Assembly (NCBI GenBank): GCA_950097015.1
Contig: CATNEN010000038.1
Location: forward strand, 10,064,001-10,128,000
Length of the DNA: 64,000 nucleotides
Source: Macrostomum hystrix
Taxonomy: Eukaryota > Platyhelminthes > Macrostomidae
Direction of reading: 5' to 3'
The notes below the pieces were generated by a model, which was not told the origin of the DNA, did not search any database, and saw nothing but the letters and a program-made list of their open reading frames with translations. The translations under genes were made by a program, and so were the position numbers. Below are positions 13,201 through 24,595 of the stretch, in pieces (the first letter of the stretch is position 1; each line of letters starts with the position of its first letter).

Positions 13201-16200
13201 GAAAGAACACATGGGATAGGAAGGGGAGGGAATTTCATCCTTCCTTCTTCTACTCCCAGTTGCAATCTTGCCTGCCTTTGCTGCTTTGCCCCACCCCCCA
13301 CCCCACAAGCCTTTCCTGCCCGCTGGCCGCTTCTTCTCACTGCCGCACTAATGAACGACCTTGGCCGATCCGACACCTACCCCGCCGCCCTTGCAACGTG
13401 ACTCTCGCATGCAGCCTCTCTTGGATCACAGTCACATGACTGCCTGCGTTGGTACCTCTCTTTCCATTTCTTCCTTTCCTAATACTAAACTTACCCGCTC
13501 GCCAATTGCAAAACTTAGAGCACCGCGTGTCCTCCTAGCTCTGGCTGCACTAGTGCTAGAGCACTCCTGGTCTTATTTTTTCCAGGAATCCTCGTGATAC
13601 AGACCCGTCCGAGCCATGTTGTTTAACGCTTCTGGGCCTGTGCCAGAAAATTTGAATCTATGCTTACAATCACTTAGTCCCTTGTCTGTGCTATTCCTAC
13701 TGGTTCATAAACTATGGACTTGATTTTAGTATACGAGAAACATTTAGCCATTGACTTTAAGGTGCGATTTCAGTTCATGCGCGGCAGTAGGCCATAGAGT
13801 ATAGAGTATAGACTATAGGTTTAATTTAAGTACACGCTAGATAGTTGGCCACAGGATATTTGAATTAAGCACACGAGTAACAGGTCTATAGACTTTAGGT
13901 GCGATTTTAGTACACGCGAGACAGTGGGCCATAGACTATGTGCGATTTCAATGCAAGCGAGACAGTAAGCCATAGACTTAATGTTCGATTTCAATACACG
14001 CGAGACAGTGAGCCATAGACTTAATGTGCGATTTCAATGCAAGCGAGACAATGGGCCATAGACTATAAGTGCGATTTCAATACACGCGAGACAATGGGCC
14101 ATAGACTATAAGTGCGATTTTAATTCACACGAGACAATGGGCCATAGACTATAAGTGCCATTTCAATACACACGAGACAATGGGCCATAGACTATAAGTG
14201 CCATTTCAATACACACGAGACAATGGGCCATAGACTATAAGTGCCATTTCAATACACACGAGACAATGGGCCATAGACTATAAGTGCCATTTCAATACAC
14301 ACGAGACAATGGGCCATAGACTATAAGTGCGATTTCAATACACGCTAGACAGCCGGCAGTATTGCTAGGCCATAGACAAAGTTCTTTCGAAAATATATAC
14401 TTCTGGCGTGTACTGAAATGTTTTCGATTTCATCGCTCCGTTGCCCTACGATTTTATAGACAAACTAGAATTTTTTTGTGTACATATTGGATCACACATG
14501 CGCAACTCCCGGCCGACCCGGCCGATCCGGCCGGGTGACGAGCGGCCGAGCAAGGTAAGTCGCAAAAATGGCCACCCGAGAAAAAAATCGGACAGAAAAA
14601 AACGAGCGGAAAAAAAGAAAAGAAGGCAGGAAAAGGAGGAAAGCAGAGAAAGGAAAGAAGAAAGGAAGGAAAGCAAATGGGGAAAGAAGCAAAAACGTGC
14701 CAAAATCTGCAATCAGAGGCAACTTAGTCGCATTCCAAGGGAAGTAAGTCGCAATCAGAGGGAAGTAAGTCGCAATCAGAGGAAGTAAGTCGCATTCCAA
14801 GGTAAGTAAGTCGCAATCAGAGGGGGCTAAGTCGCATTCAGAGGGAAGTAAGTCGCAATCAGAGGGAAGTAAGTCGCATTCAGAGGGAAGTAAGTCGCAA
14901 TCAGAGGGAAGTAAGTCGCAATCAGAGGGAAGTAAGTCGCATTCAGAGGGAAGTAAGTCACATTCAGGGGGAGGTAAGTCGCAATCAGATTTATTACAGT
15001 GCATTAAACTTATAGGGATAGGAACTGAAGTTACTGAACTCAAAAAAGTCCACTCTGCAAGTCCGAATGTGAGTCTTCTATATCACCTGGAAGATCCGAT
15101 TGGACAAGCAGGGAAGCAGCTTGACGGGCGACGCCACGCAGCTGACCTCACCAATTTCATTCACGCCGACGATCGAGTCGCCAGAGTGCACTCTGCTGCC
15201 AGCGGAAGACTAATTAGATGACGAGGCATTTTAGTATTGCAACACAGTCATAGTTACCCCTGCCGTTTACTCAGATAAAAAATTTGGGCATAGGTATGTC
15301 GCATTTTTTTAAAAAACGAAGTCGCACGGCCGGTGTAAATTTGGGAGGTTGCGCATGTATGTATTGGATGGCAGAAAAAGCTGCGATTTTTACTTAGGAT
15401 TTGCAGTCGAGGCAAACCAGTTTTTTCTAAAATGATCAATAGCGCACGATCTGTTATTGAAGCCAGACTAGTTTCTGAGAAGATCAGCAATGGGGGCTTC
15501 GCTGGTTTTTTGAGTCCAGTGACATTGCCTTAGAATAACAAAAACTAACACAGCTGAATAGATAGAAAGTGCGAGAATTTGGTGCGCCTGACCTTTTCTG
15601 TTTTGTTTTCAAGTTAGTTAGCATATATTGTGGTTGGCTTATTGCCAATTTTCCATAATACACTTTTTGGCTCTTTACTTAGAATGCCTTTTAAAATATA
15701 GGTTAGATGATGAAGCACTTGTTCTTCCCCTTCAGGAGCCTTTGGCTTTGACCTTCAGGACCTCTTTTTCTACATCTTTAGTACTGCGCTGTCCTTCCTC
15801 AAGACCCTGTTGTCCTTCACCTTCTTGACTCACCTGTTCTTAATTTGCCCTAATAATAATTGCAGGAGGGATGCGGGCAATGGCGCATCATTTGGTGACA
15901 CTAGACCCACAGCCAGCGAAGAGGCAATTTCGCTCACACAGGTGTGTACATCTGCTTTGACTTTCTCGTCGTCAGGCAGTGTACACTCTCACTGTGCCTT
16001 GTAGTTTGGCCCTCATGGGCGTAAATTGTACGGCAAGCCCCCAAAGCCTTCTCTTGGCTGCGCCCCAACAAAAATCGGGCCTCACAGCGGAATCGACGCG
16101 TTAGCCACTCACCCCCTCTGTAAAATGTAAGTATTAATCTAAGATGGTGCCATTGTTACTCCAGGCTTCGCGGAGTTTCGCGGCGAGAAGCTGATCCTGA

Positions 16201-19200
16201 TGATCGCCAGCACAAAAACTCGCCGCTACATGAAGCTACACATTGAAGATGTTGCAGCTTTAAAAGTGCCGTTGGAATTGTTTCACAACTTTGATGACGG
16301 CTACCTCAGCGTTGAATCTTCGCAGTCTGGCCAGCCGACTCTGATCCACCGCGTCACGGATAGTTTGGACGGCTTACTTAAATCACGCCAAAAGATGAAA
16401 GAAATTCGACCGAAGGCCTATCTGGGATCCGTTATCGTTATTCCCTACACTATGCACATGCCCGAGGCTAGATTTAGCCGGGTACCCGGCCGGTACGATG
16501 ACCCACCGCTGGTTGCTAGCGAAGCCGGCTGTACTTCCAAACCTAAATATGTTATGCAATCGCCATTGCTGAATCATTTTGGTCTGATAGATTGGAATCC
16601 CAAGCCTGTTCAACTGTTTGACTCGCACGGACCTATGGCCGAGCCTTTCTGCCGCCTCGATTCATCTACTGGCGTTATTGCTTTGCATTTTATCAACGGT
16701 CAGCCTAGCGTTGGCATGGCAACCATTGTTGTTCGCCTAGTTGGCGCCAATTCAACTTTAGCCCTGCTAGCCGACACTGGAGCTGGTTGTCCGCGGCAGA
16801 TCCGGCTGATGGCGGACAGGTCACCCTTGGCTCCGCCGACTACGCCGATGATAAATTCGACCTCCGCAGCTCTGCCCAGCCTGACGGTATGGCACAACTG
16901 CAAGCGAAACTTGACCAAGATCTGGGCTGAGGCGTCGCTTTTAGAAGCTCTAGGCGGTGTTGGCGGTCTGGAGATCGCCTACCTGCCAGGCCTGAAGTTA
17001 AGAGACTTGCAGCCAATGCTGCTTCGGAACTACATCATTAGGGACTCCGTTATGGGCGACGAACTGGTGAGTGGCATATTTTTATGATTTCTAGTATGGG
17101 ATCTGAGATAATTTCTTAAGTGACATTCAATGATGCTTAATCTGCGAGATTTGAGAATGCTTCCAGGTTGGGCTTGTGACAAAAATGATTACTTTATTTA
17201 TGAAACTTTACAAGACTAAGATAAGACAGGCGAGAGATAAGACAAAGAAGATATGAGATTGCGGAGAGATAAGTTTGGGAGAGATAAAACAGCAGCGGAG
17301 ATATAAGACACGTGAGAGATGAGACACTGCAGAGATGAGACACGTGAGAGATGAGACACTACAGAGATGAGACACTACAGAGATGCGACACTGCAGAGAT
17401 GAGACACTGCAGAGATGAGACACTGCAGAGATGAGACAATGCAGAGATGAGACACTGCAGAGATGAGACACTACAGAGATGAGACACTGCAGAGATGAGA
17501 CACTGCAGAGATGAGACACTGCAGAGATGAGACACTACAGAGATGAGACACTACAGAGATGAGACACTGCAGAGATGAGACACTACAGAGATGAGACACT
17601 GCAGAGATGAGACACTGCAGAGATAAGACACTACAGAGATGAGACACTGGAGAGATGAGACACTGCAGAGATGAGACACTGCAGAGATGAGACACTGCAG
17701 AGATGAGACACTGCAGAGATGAGACACTGCAGAGATAAGACACTACAGAGATGAGACACTACAGAGATGAGACACTGCAGAGATGAGACACTGCAGAGAT
17801 GAGACACTGCAGAGATGAGACACTGCAGAGATGAGACACTTCAGAGATGAGACACTGCAGAGATGAGACACTGCAGAGATGAGACACTGCAGAGATGAGA
17901 CACTGCAGAGATGAGACACTACAGAGATGAGACACTGCAGAGATGAGACACTACAGAGATGAGACACTGCAGAGATGAGACACTACAGAGATGAGACACT
18001 GCAGAGATGAGACACTGCAGAGATGAGACACTGCAGAGATGAGACACTACAGAGATGAGACACTGCAGAGATGAGACAATGCAGAGATGAGACACTGCAG
18101 AGATCAGACACGTGAGATATGAGACACTACAGAGATGAGACACTGCATAGGCGGAGAGTTTTAAAAATTTCTATCTGTTTCGTGTTTCGTTTAAAGCCAT
18201 CTTTTTCGCCTTCTATTTTCAAAGCAAATTAAAAAAATCTACCTCGCTTTGGAACGGATGTGTGCCTTGGAAACCGTTATGGAATGTTCTCTATTGTTTA
18301 CGGAATTGCGCCTGAAGCCCTCTAAAGGCTTATCACAAGGTGTTGCCAGAATATAGCCAAGTGCCATATGCTAGTACTCATACGCGTAATCCTCTTTTGT
18401 TTCGGGGCAGAAGAGTTTTTTAGGATAGAGTACGCACAATTGGCCGACCTTTTCCTAATTCAATCCTATGCGATTTGCAATTCAAAAAATCTGTCGGCTT
18501 AAAATCTCCCGTTTTTTATAGCCTGTTGTTTCCGCTTTTTTGTCTTCCATTCCATTCCGGCTTAGCGTGATTTGATTTTGAGTTGTTTGCTGACGATTCT
18601 CTTAGGTCTGTTAAAGGTCGATTAGTTCTCTTTTTTGACTTCGATTTCGTTCTGTATTTCTTGGAAACTGTTCTTCATTTGACAACAGAGACAGATATGT
18701 TGGTTACTTCCATTCGACAGTTTAGGGTGAGGTTTTGGTTACTTCAATTCGACAGTTTAGGGTGAGGTTTTGGTTACTTCCATTCGACAGTTTAGGGTGA
18801 GGTTTTGGTTACTTCCATTCGACAGTTTAGGGTGAGGTTTTGGTTACTTCCATTCGACAGTTTAGGGTGAGGTTTTGGTTACTTCCATTCGACAGTTTAG
18901 GGTGAGATTCAGGCTTACTTCCATTCGACAGTTTAGGGTGAGATTTTGGTTATTTCCATTCAACAGTTTCGGGTGAGATTTTGGTTACTTCCATTCGACA
19001 GTTTCGGGTGAGATTCAATTCGACAGTTTAGAGTGAGATTCAGGCTTACTTCAATTCGACAGTTTAGAGTGATATTCAGGCTTCAATTCGACAGTTTAGG
19101 GTGAGATTCAGGCTTACTTCCATTCGACAGTTTAGAGTGAGATTCAGGCTTCCATTCGACAATTTAGAGTGAGATTCAGGCTTCAATTCGACAGTTTAGA

Positions 19201-22086
19201 GTGAGATTCAGGCTTACTTCCATTCGACAGTTTAGAGTGAGATTCAGGCTTCAATTCGACAGTTTAGAGTGAGATTCAGGCTTCAATTCGACAGTTTAGA
19301 GTGAGATTCAGGCTTCAATTCGACAGTTTAGAGTGAGATTCAGGCTTACTTCAATTCGACAGTTTAGAGTGAGATTCAGGCTTCAATTCGACAGTTTAGG
19401 GTGAGATTCAGGCTTACTTCCATTCGACAGTTTAGAGTGAGATTCAGGCTTCCATTCGACAGTTTAGAGTGAGATTCAGGCTTCAATTCGACAGTTTAGA
19501 GTGAGATTCAGGCTTACTTCCATTCGACAGTTTAGAGTGAGATTCAGGCTTCAATTCGACAGTTTAGAGTGAGATTCAGGCTTCAATTCGACAGTTTAGA
19601 GTGAGATTCAGGCTTCAATTCGACAGTTTAGAGTGAGATTCAGGCTTCAATTCGACAGTTTAGAGTGAGATTCAGGCTTCAATTCGACAGTTTAGAGTGA
19701 GATTCAGGCTTACTTCAATTCGACAGTTTAGAGTGAGATTCAGGCTTCAATTCGACAGTTTAGAGTGAGATTCAGGCTTACTTCAATTCGACAGTTTAGA
19801 GTGAGATTCAGGCTTACTTCAATTCGACAGTTTAGAGTGAGATTCAGGCTTACTTCAATTCGACAGTTTAGAGTGAGATTCAGGCTTACTTCAATTCGAC
19901 AGTTTAGGGTGAGATTCAGGCTTACGTCAATTCGACAGTTTAGGGTGAGATTCAGGCTTACTTCAATTCGACAGTTTAGGGTGAGATTCAGGCTTACTTC
20001 AATTCGACAGTTTAGGGTGAGTTTCAGGCTTACTTCAATTCGACAGTGTAGGATAAGATTTTTGTTTCATTACTGTCTAACGAAAAAATCTTGTTTTTGC
20101 CAGTCTTACGTGAGATTGTGGTACTTATTTTGGATGGTCTTGAGTGAGGTTTTAGAACTAAAGTTTCTAAAACTATACATTTTATCTTTTTTGCTCAGAG
20201 CGAGATCACTTTCGAGGTGCAGTTCAACCAGTGGGCCTACGCACCCGAGCTCGCCCTGAGAACCTACAGCATTGTGAGCAGCTTAACGCCAGATTCGTCG
20301 CTAATCTATCTGGAAAAGTCTGTGCTAAACAATGCCACTCACCGCCTCACTAACCTGACCATTGGTCATTGCCGGCTATATGAGAATGCTACCCACTACT
20401 ACCGCCTGCTACCAATTTGGTGGGCCGCTTTGGACATTCCGGACACCGCCTGTGGACTTCGCCGCCTAGACAAGACCATCTTTGCCAATCTGACAGCCAG
20501 TGTTCAACTGCAGGCTGGTATCAATACAGCTGGACAATTCAATCTGTCTGTGCCAGTCAGCTGGACTGTGCCGGCACTAGCCAATCGTCGACTATTGATG
20601 CAATCTCGCCGTAGCAGCGTCGGCGGCGATTCCGACTCTGGCGCCAATCCGATACTGACTGGCTCGGCTGTGCCCTCGATAGCTGATAGGTTTCAATTTA
20701 AACTGGCAGTCAGGCCGCTCGGCGGCAGCGGCGGACCCAGAATTGCTCTGGAGCTGCAGTCGACGCGACCGGAGCTGCTGTACAGCGGCGAGCTGATTGA
20801 CTGCAGCCTGAACTACTACAGCAGGCCAGCCTGTCCGGCTAGTCGTATTTCAGTTCCGCTTGTGTCCAACGGCTGCACAGCTGAGGCTCAGTGGCTGGGT
20901 CCTGGCGTTGCCGCTCCGTTGCTCATTCTGCAGAGACATTTGCGTCAGGAATCATTACCTAGCAACGATGATAGCGGCGCTTGCGACAATGCGGAAGTTA
21001 GTAAGAGCTCTGCAATCGCCAGTTGCCGCGTTGCTGTCTGCCACCTGGCTGGGCCGGAGTCGGTTGGCCTAACTGTCAGCGAAGCGGACGCTATTGGCAT
21101 TCGGCAGTGTCGACGCCAGGGCGACGCCTGCGCTGACGCCGTGGCGCATCGAGCTGTTCGCAACGGCGTCCACTTGGCCCTAGTAAGTTATTTCTGGACG
21201 TTATTGTTGCTTTTTTTCTAAGTTCGTTAATCGTGATAATTAGCTTCGAATAGAGTCTTTGGGTACTGTACTACCGGCACGTTCCCTAAACTGCACATTA
21301 CCTAATGCAGAAAATGCGCATTCCGAAAACTACGCATTGCCTAAACTAGACGTTCATTAAACTTGAAACTCCGAAATGCGCATTATTTAAATTCCTCACT
21401 ACCTTCGAATTGAACATTCGAATCAAAACAGCGCAATATATATATTCTTCAGTAAACACTTCAGTAACCAGGGCTGTACATCCTCCATCACAATCGCCCC
21501 ACCCACCTCCGTCGTGCAGACTCCGCAGCGGCTGTTAGTGAGTCTAAAGAGCGACTCCCTTCCGCTAGACCAGATCCTGCTGATGCCCGCGCCTACCGCA
21601 GTCGAGCTAGCTACTACTAGGCGCGCTGCCGCCCCTACCAATGCGACTCCTGAGGCCCTGTTGTCACCCCCGCCGCCAGTCGGTCTCCAGGCTCTAGGAT
21701 CGGTCTCAAATCGTGTCGATCAGTCTGCTAAAATGATGGAATCAGTTCAAACTCCCCTGCCGACCTATCAGCTTTGGTCGCATCTGCTAGCTTCAGTTCT
21801 AGCCTTCCTATTCGGTGTTGGCACAACGGCTTCTATGTGGGCCATTGTCTCCGGCTGGCGTCGCTATCGACGACGTCGGCCTTGCCGATGCAACAGCGGC
21901 GGCGGCAGCGGAGATCCGGCTGATAGCGCCAAGTCCTCTGCTCAACACCTTCTCAGCTCCAGCGGCGGTGGCGGCGGAAATGTCGGCGGCGGTGGCGGCG
22001 GACACTCGGGCGACTCGTCGTCAGGTTTTTACGGCTGCGGCAATCAGGTGAAAGGCAGCAACGGCAGAGTAAATTTGGAAGTCTAG
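10260..22086 (+). CDS. Betaglycan/endoglin-like ZP-domain type I membrane protein
   Basis: Four exons: 10260-10551, 16165-17066, 20199-21182, 21472-22086; phases agree at each join. The first genomic ATG is at 10278, giving 924 residues. It starts with a leucine-rich signal peptide (MLLALLLLATLLASSNS). Residues about 20-390 resemble the orphan region of TGF-beta co-receptors (EKLILMIASTKTRRYMKLHI). A ZP module follows: ZP-N with C...NATHYYRLLP...ACGLRR...NLTASVQLQ, and ZP-C with LIDC...PLVSNGC, then C-x4-C (CRVAVC) and C-x6-C (CRRQGDAC), the same spacing I recall for betaglycan. A transmembrane helix (about 822-847) is followed by RRYRRRR and a Gly/Ser-rich tail of about 77 residues. Several N-glycosylation sequons are present. 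Betaglycan presents TGF-beta ligands at the cell surface; that role is inference here. I could not find the first ZP-N cysteine. Another ZP membrane protein is the main alternative. Confidence 0.7.
11647..12110. repeat. 33-bp minisatellite, about 14 units
   Basis: Unit contains TCATTCAGATCTGTCAG and then TTTCTCATTGTGTCAG. It lies in intron 1 of the ZP gene (10552-16164). All three plus-strand frames stay open across it; these are not genes. Each unit has several acceptor-like CAGs, the best being TTTCTCATTGTGTCAG. Confidence 0.97.
12690..13610. other. GC-richer segment inside ZP gene intron 1
   Basis: Base composition changes sharply from the AT-rich flanks to pyrimidine- and GC-rich sequence with short C-tracts (CCCCACCCCCCACCCCACAA). 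I see no coding exon: its open frames are short and unrecognisable. A decayed mobile element or a regulatory island are both possible. Confidence 0.4.
13745..14350. repeat. 43-bp minisatellite, about 13 units
   Basis: Unit contains ACAATGGGCCATAGACTATA and CATTTCAATACACACGAG. The left units are diverged and the right units nearly identical. It lies in ZP gene intron 1. Confidence 0.93.
14725..14992. repeat. 20/21-bp minisatellite with GTAAGT in each unit, about 13 units
   Basis: Unit is GGGAAGTAAGTCGCAATCAG plus A. Most units carry GTAAGT, the consensus 5' splice donor, in gene-sense orientation inside ZP gene intron 1. Confidence 0.95.
15850..16122 (-). mobile_element. SINE-B copy, internally deleted, minus orientation
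   Basis: It shares TACACACCTGTGTGAGCG, CTGACGA.GAGAAAGTCA and the GGCTG.GGGTCTAGTGT.ACCAAATGAT segments (read on the minus strand) with the copies at 33.0 and 54.9 kb. The tRNA-like head is shortened between its A and B boxes. It ends in an ATT-rich tail at 15850. It lies just upstream of ZP gene exon 2. Confidence 0.8.
17215..18150. repeat. 16-bp minisatellite, about 55 units
   Basis: Unit is GAGATGAGACACTGCA with a CACTACA variant, in ZP gene intron 2 (17067-20198). It is clearly related to the 16-bp units at 23.4-24.5, 34.9 and 45.1 kb (GAGATAAGACACAGGA and complements). Confidence 0.97.
18690..20060. repeat. Compound 31/35-bp minisatellite, about 45 units
   Basis: Unit contains TTCGACAGTTTAGAGTGAGA and TTCAGGCTTAC; a four-base insertion (TTAC) is alternately present and absent. 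Left units read TTTAGGGTGAGG, right units TTTAGAGTGAGA. It lies in ZP gene intron 2. Confidence 0.95.
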
Positions 22087-22575
22087 ATAGCAATGTCTGT
22101 CTAAAAATAGATTTTTTTTAAAGATCTGAAAAAGGAAGCAAAATTCTTGTGTTAACAAACTATTTTAGATGGAGATTTCAGTCTGATATTATTTCTCTCA
22201 GCGTTGTTACTTTGTTTTTCTCTGTCCGCTAGCGTTAACATATGTACATAGATGAAGATTGTGCAGGGATTTAACTCATTAATTCTATTTGTGCAAGTGT
22301 ACAAAAGTAAGTATTTGCTTCTCTGTATTGTTGTACAAAGTCTGGTTTTCTGTTTTAGTATCTTATATAAAATATGTATTGTTTGGTGTAGATTTTTTCC
22401 AACTATTGGGTTCTTTTTGTTCTGTCTATCCAAAATCTCAGGATTTTTAATTGCTGTAAAATTAATACATAATAACATTTGCAACTGGGGTCGGCAAACT
22501 GATTAGGCCAAAGAGAGAAGCTAAAATATGGCTGCGGGCCGCATTCACTGCAGAAATGTGAGATAGGGAAGATGT

Positions 22576-23448
22576 TGTACCGGTCGTCCTGCTAACAATG
22601 AGGATCCGGCGGACTCCAATATGAAGTCCAAGAATATCAGGTAGTGTAGTAGTAGCGCTGCCACCAGGGCGTCAGGACTTCTGCCTTCGGTGAGGTGAAG
22701 GATCCTTGGCCCGAAAGAAACGAAGTCACAAAGTCTCGAGAAGCACACAGTGCAGAGTTCCAGTTGCAATTACAGGCTGTCAGTGTCCTGCGTAGCTCGG
22801 ATGGTGGGGTGGAAGGCTAAGTTAGTTTCGGGACTTAGCCAGAACAGAGCTTACGAGCAGTCACATGCAGAGACTGAAGTAGGAAACTTAGACACTGATG
22901 GCACAGAGAACAAGTTAAGAACGACGGTTATCAAGAGAAGGTTTAAACAAGGGATAGAAGGGTTAGAAGGGATAGAAGGGATAGAGAACCAGAGGAGCGG
23001 GGCCTTTGTTTTATAGGCAGGGGCCTCCCATAGGGTCAGTGCATAGTTAGAAAACACGTGATGAAATCACGTGGTTTCTAAAAATAGCAACTGACGTCAG
23101 TGGCGCCAGAAACGTCACTCCTACGTAGGCTCCTGTCCCATAATCAAAGCCCCAAGTGCAGTAAACATGTTTACGTGCACTTTAGGAGACAAAGAGAGAG
23201 GCCAGTCACATGAGGAGAATCACGTGCTGACTGAGTGCAGACAAACGCGCACACAAAGAAAGGGACTGGCCAGCGCGGGACAAAGAGGTGATGACTCATC
23301 CCTGGGGGAGAGACAACACACTCTAAGTGCAAGCGCTGCCGCGGGAAAGGGAGGACAAAGAGAGCAGACCAGACAACGCCAGAGAGGGCGGGCCGGACAG
23401 CCACTCAGTGCCGGGAAAAGGGAGCCACCTAAGCTACGGCTCACTACA
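22576..23448 (-). mobile_element. LTR-like insertion nested in the hAT-like element
   Basis: Read on the minus strand it begins TGTAGTGAGCCG and ends GGACGACCGGTACA (TG...CA, with short TTGTA/TACAA ends). It has a TATA box (CCTATAAAACA) near its middle, and it interrupts homology between the two copies of the host element. No target duplication is visible; the right flank is tandem repeat, which could have erased it. CCCTGGTGGCAGCG near its 3' end resembles a Gypsy-type leader start, so this may be LTR plus leader. Confidence 0.45.
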
Positions 23449-24490
23449 AAGAGATAAGACACAGGAGAGATAAGACACAGGAGAGATAAGACACAGGAGA
23501 GATAAGACACACGAGAGATAAGACACAGGGAAGATAAGACGCAGGGGAGATAAGACACAGGGAGATAAGACACAGGGTAGATGAGACACAGGAGAGATGA
23601 GACACAGGAGAGATGAGACACAGGAGAGATAAGACACAGGAGAGATGAGACACAGGAGAGATGAGACACAGGAAAGATAAGACACAGGGAGATAAGACAC
23701 AGGGTAGATGAGACACAGGAGAGATGAGACACAGGGGAGATAAGACACAGGAGAGATGAGACACAGGAGAGATGAGACGCAGGAGAGATGAGACACAGGG
23801 GAGATAAGACACAGGGTAGATGAGACACAGGAGAGATGAGACACAGGGGAGATGAGACACAGGGAGATTAGACACAGGGGAGATGAGACACAGGGAGATA
23901 AGACACAGGAGAGATGAGACACAGGAGAGATAAGACGCAGGGGAGATAAGACACAGGAGAGATAAGACACATGGGAGATGAGACACAGGGAGATAAGACA
24001 CAGGAGAGATGAGACACAGGAGAGATAAGACGCAGGAGAGATAAGACGCAGGGGAGATAAGACACAGGAGAGATAAGACACAGGAGAGATAAGACACATG
24101 GGAGATAAGACACAGGAGATACAAGACACAGGAGAGATAAGACACAGGAGAGATAAGACACAGGAGAGATAAGACACAGGAGATACAAGACACAGGAGAG
24201 ATAAGACACAGGAGAGATGAGATACAGGAGAGATGAGACACAGGAAAGATAAGACACAGGAGAGATAAGACACAGGAGATACAAGACACAGGAGAGATAA
24301 GACACAGGAGAGATAAGACACAGGAGAGATAAGACACAGGAGAGACAAGACACAGGAGAGATAAGACACAGGAGAGATAAGACACAGGGAAGATAAGACG
24401 CAGGAGAGATAAGACACAGGAGAGATGAGACACAGGAGAGATGAGACACAGGGGAGATGAGACACAGGAGAGATAAGACAGGAGAAAGAT
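23449..24490. repeat. 16-bp minisatellite, about 64 units, inside hAT-like element
   Basis: Unit is GAGATAAGACACAGGA with GATGAGACAC and GATACAAGAC variants. Long open frames on the minus strand (CVSSLLCLISPVS-type repeats) result from stop-free units. Confidence 0.97.
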
Positions 24491-24595
24491 GAAACTGGAT
24501 ACTGTTGGTGTCGGATAGGGCAGCGGCTCGGATATAGGAGCTTCGAGGGCCGCATCTGGTCCGCGTACCGGAGTTTGTCGGCGCCAGATTTTTAA

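Larger units (their letters stand above)
22485..24587 (-). mobile_element. hAT-like inverted-repeat element with internal minisatellite and nested LTR-like insert
   Basis: The left end CTGGGGTCGGCAAACT and the right end, read on the minus strand, CTGGCGCCGACAAACT match at 13 of 16 positions. The flanking 8 bp are ATTTGCAA (22477-22484) and ATTTTTAA (24588-24595), 6 of 8 identical, a worn target duplication of hAT length. Subterminal GGGCCGCAT is typical of hAT-derived miniature elements. A second family member is at 45069-45253. The interior has no transposase and holds the 16-bp array at 23449-24490. Confidence 0.7.

Noticed and set aside
16383-16918. Minus-strand open frames opposite ZP gene exon 2
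   Set aside because: Antisense shadows of a real exon with good splice ends and domain similarity on the plus strand.
23220-24555. Several 190-373-codon minus-strand frames rich in CVSSLLCLIS
   Set aside because: All are readings of the stop-free 16-bp minisatellite; several frames are open at once and no other gene signal is present.
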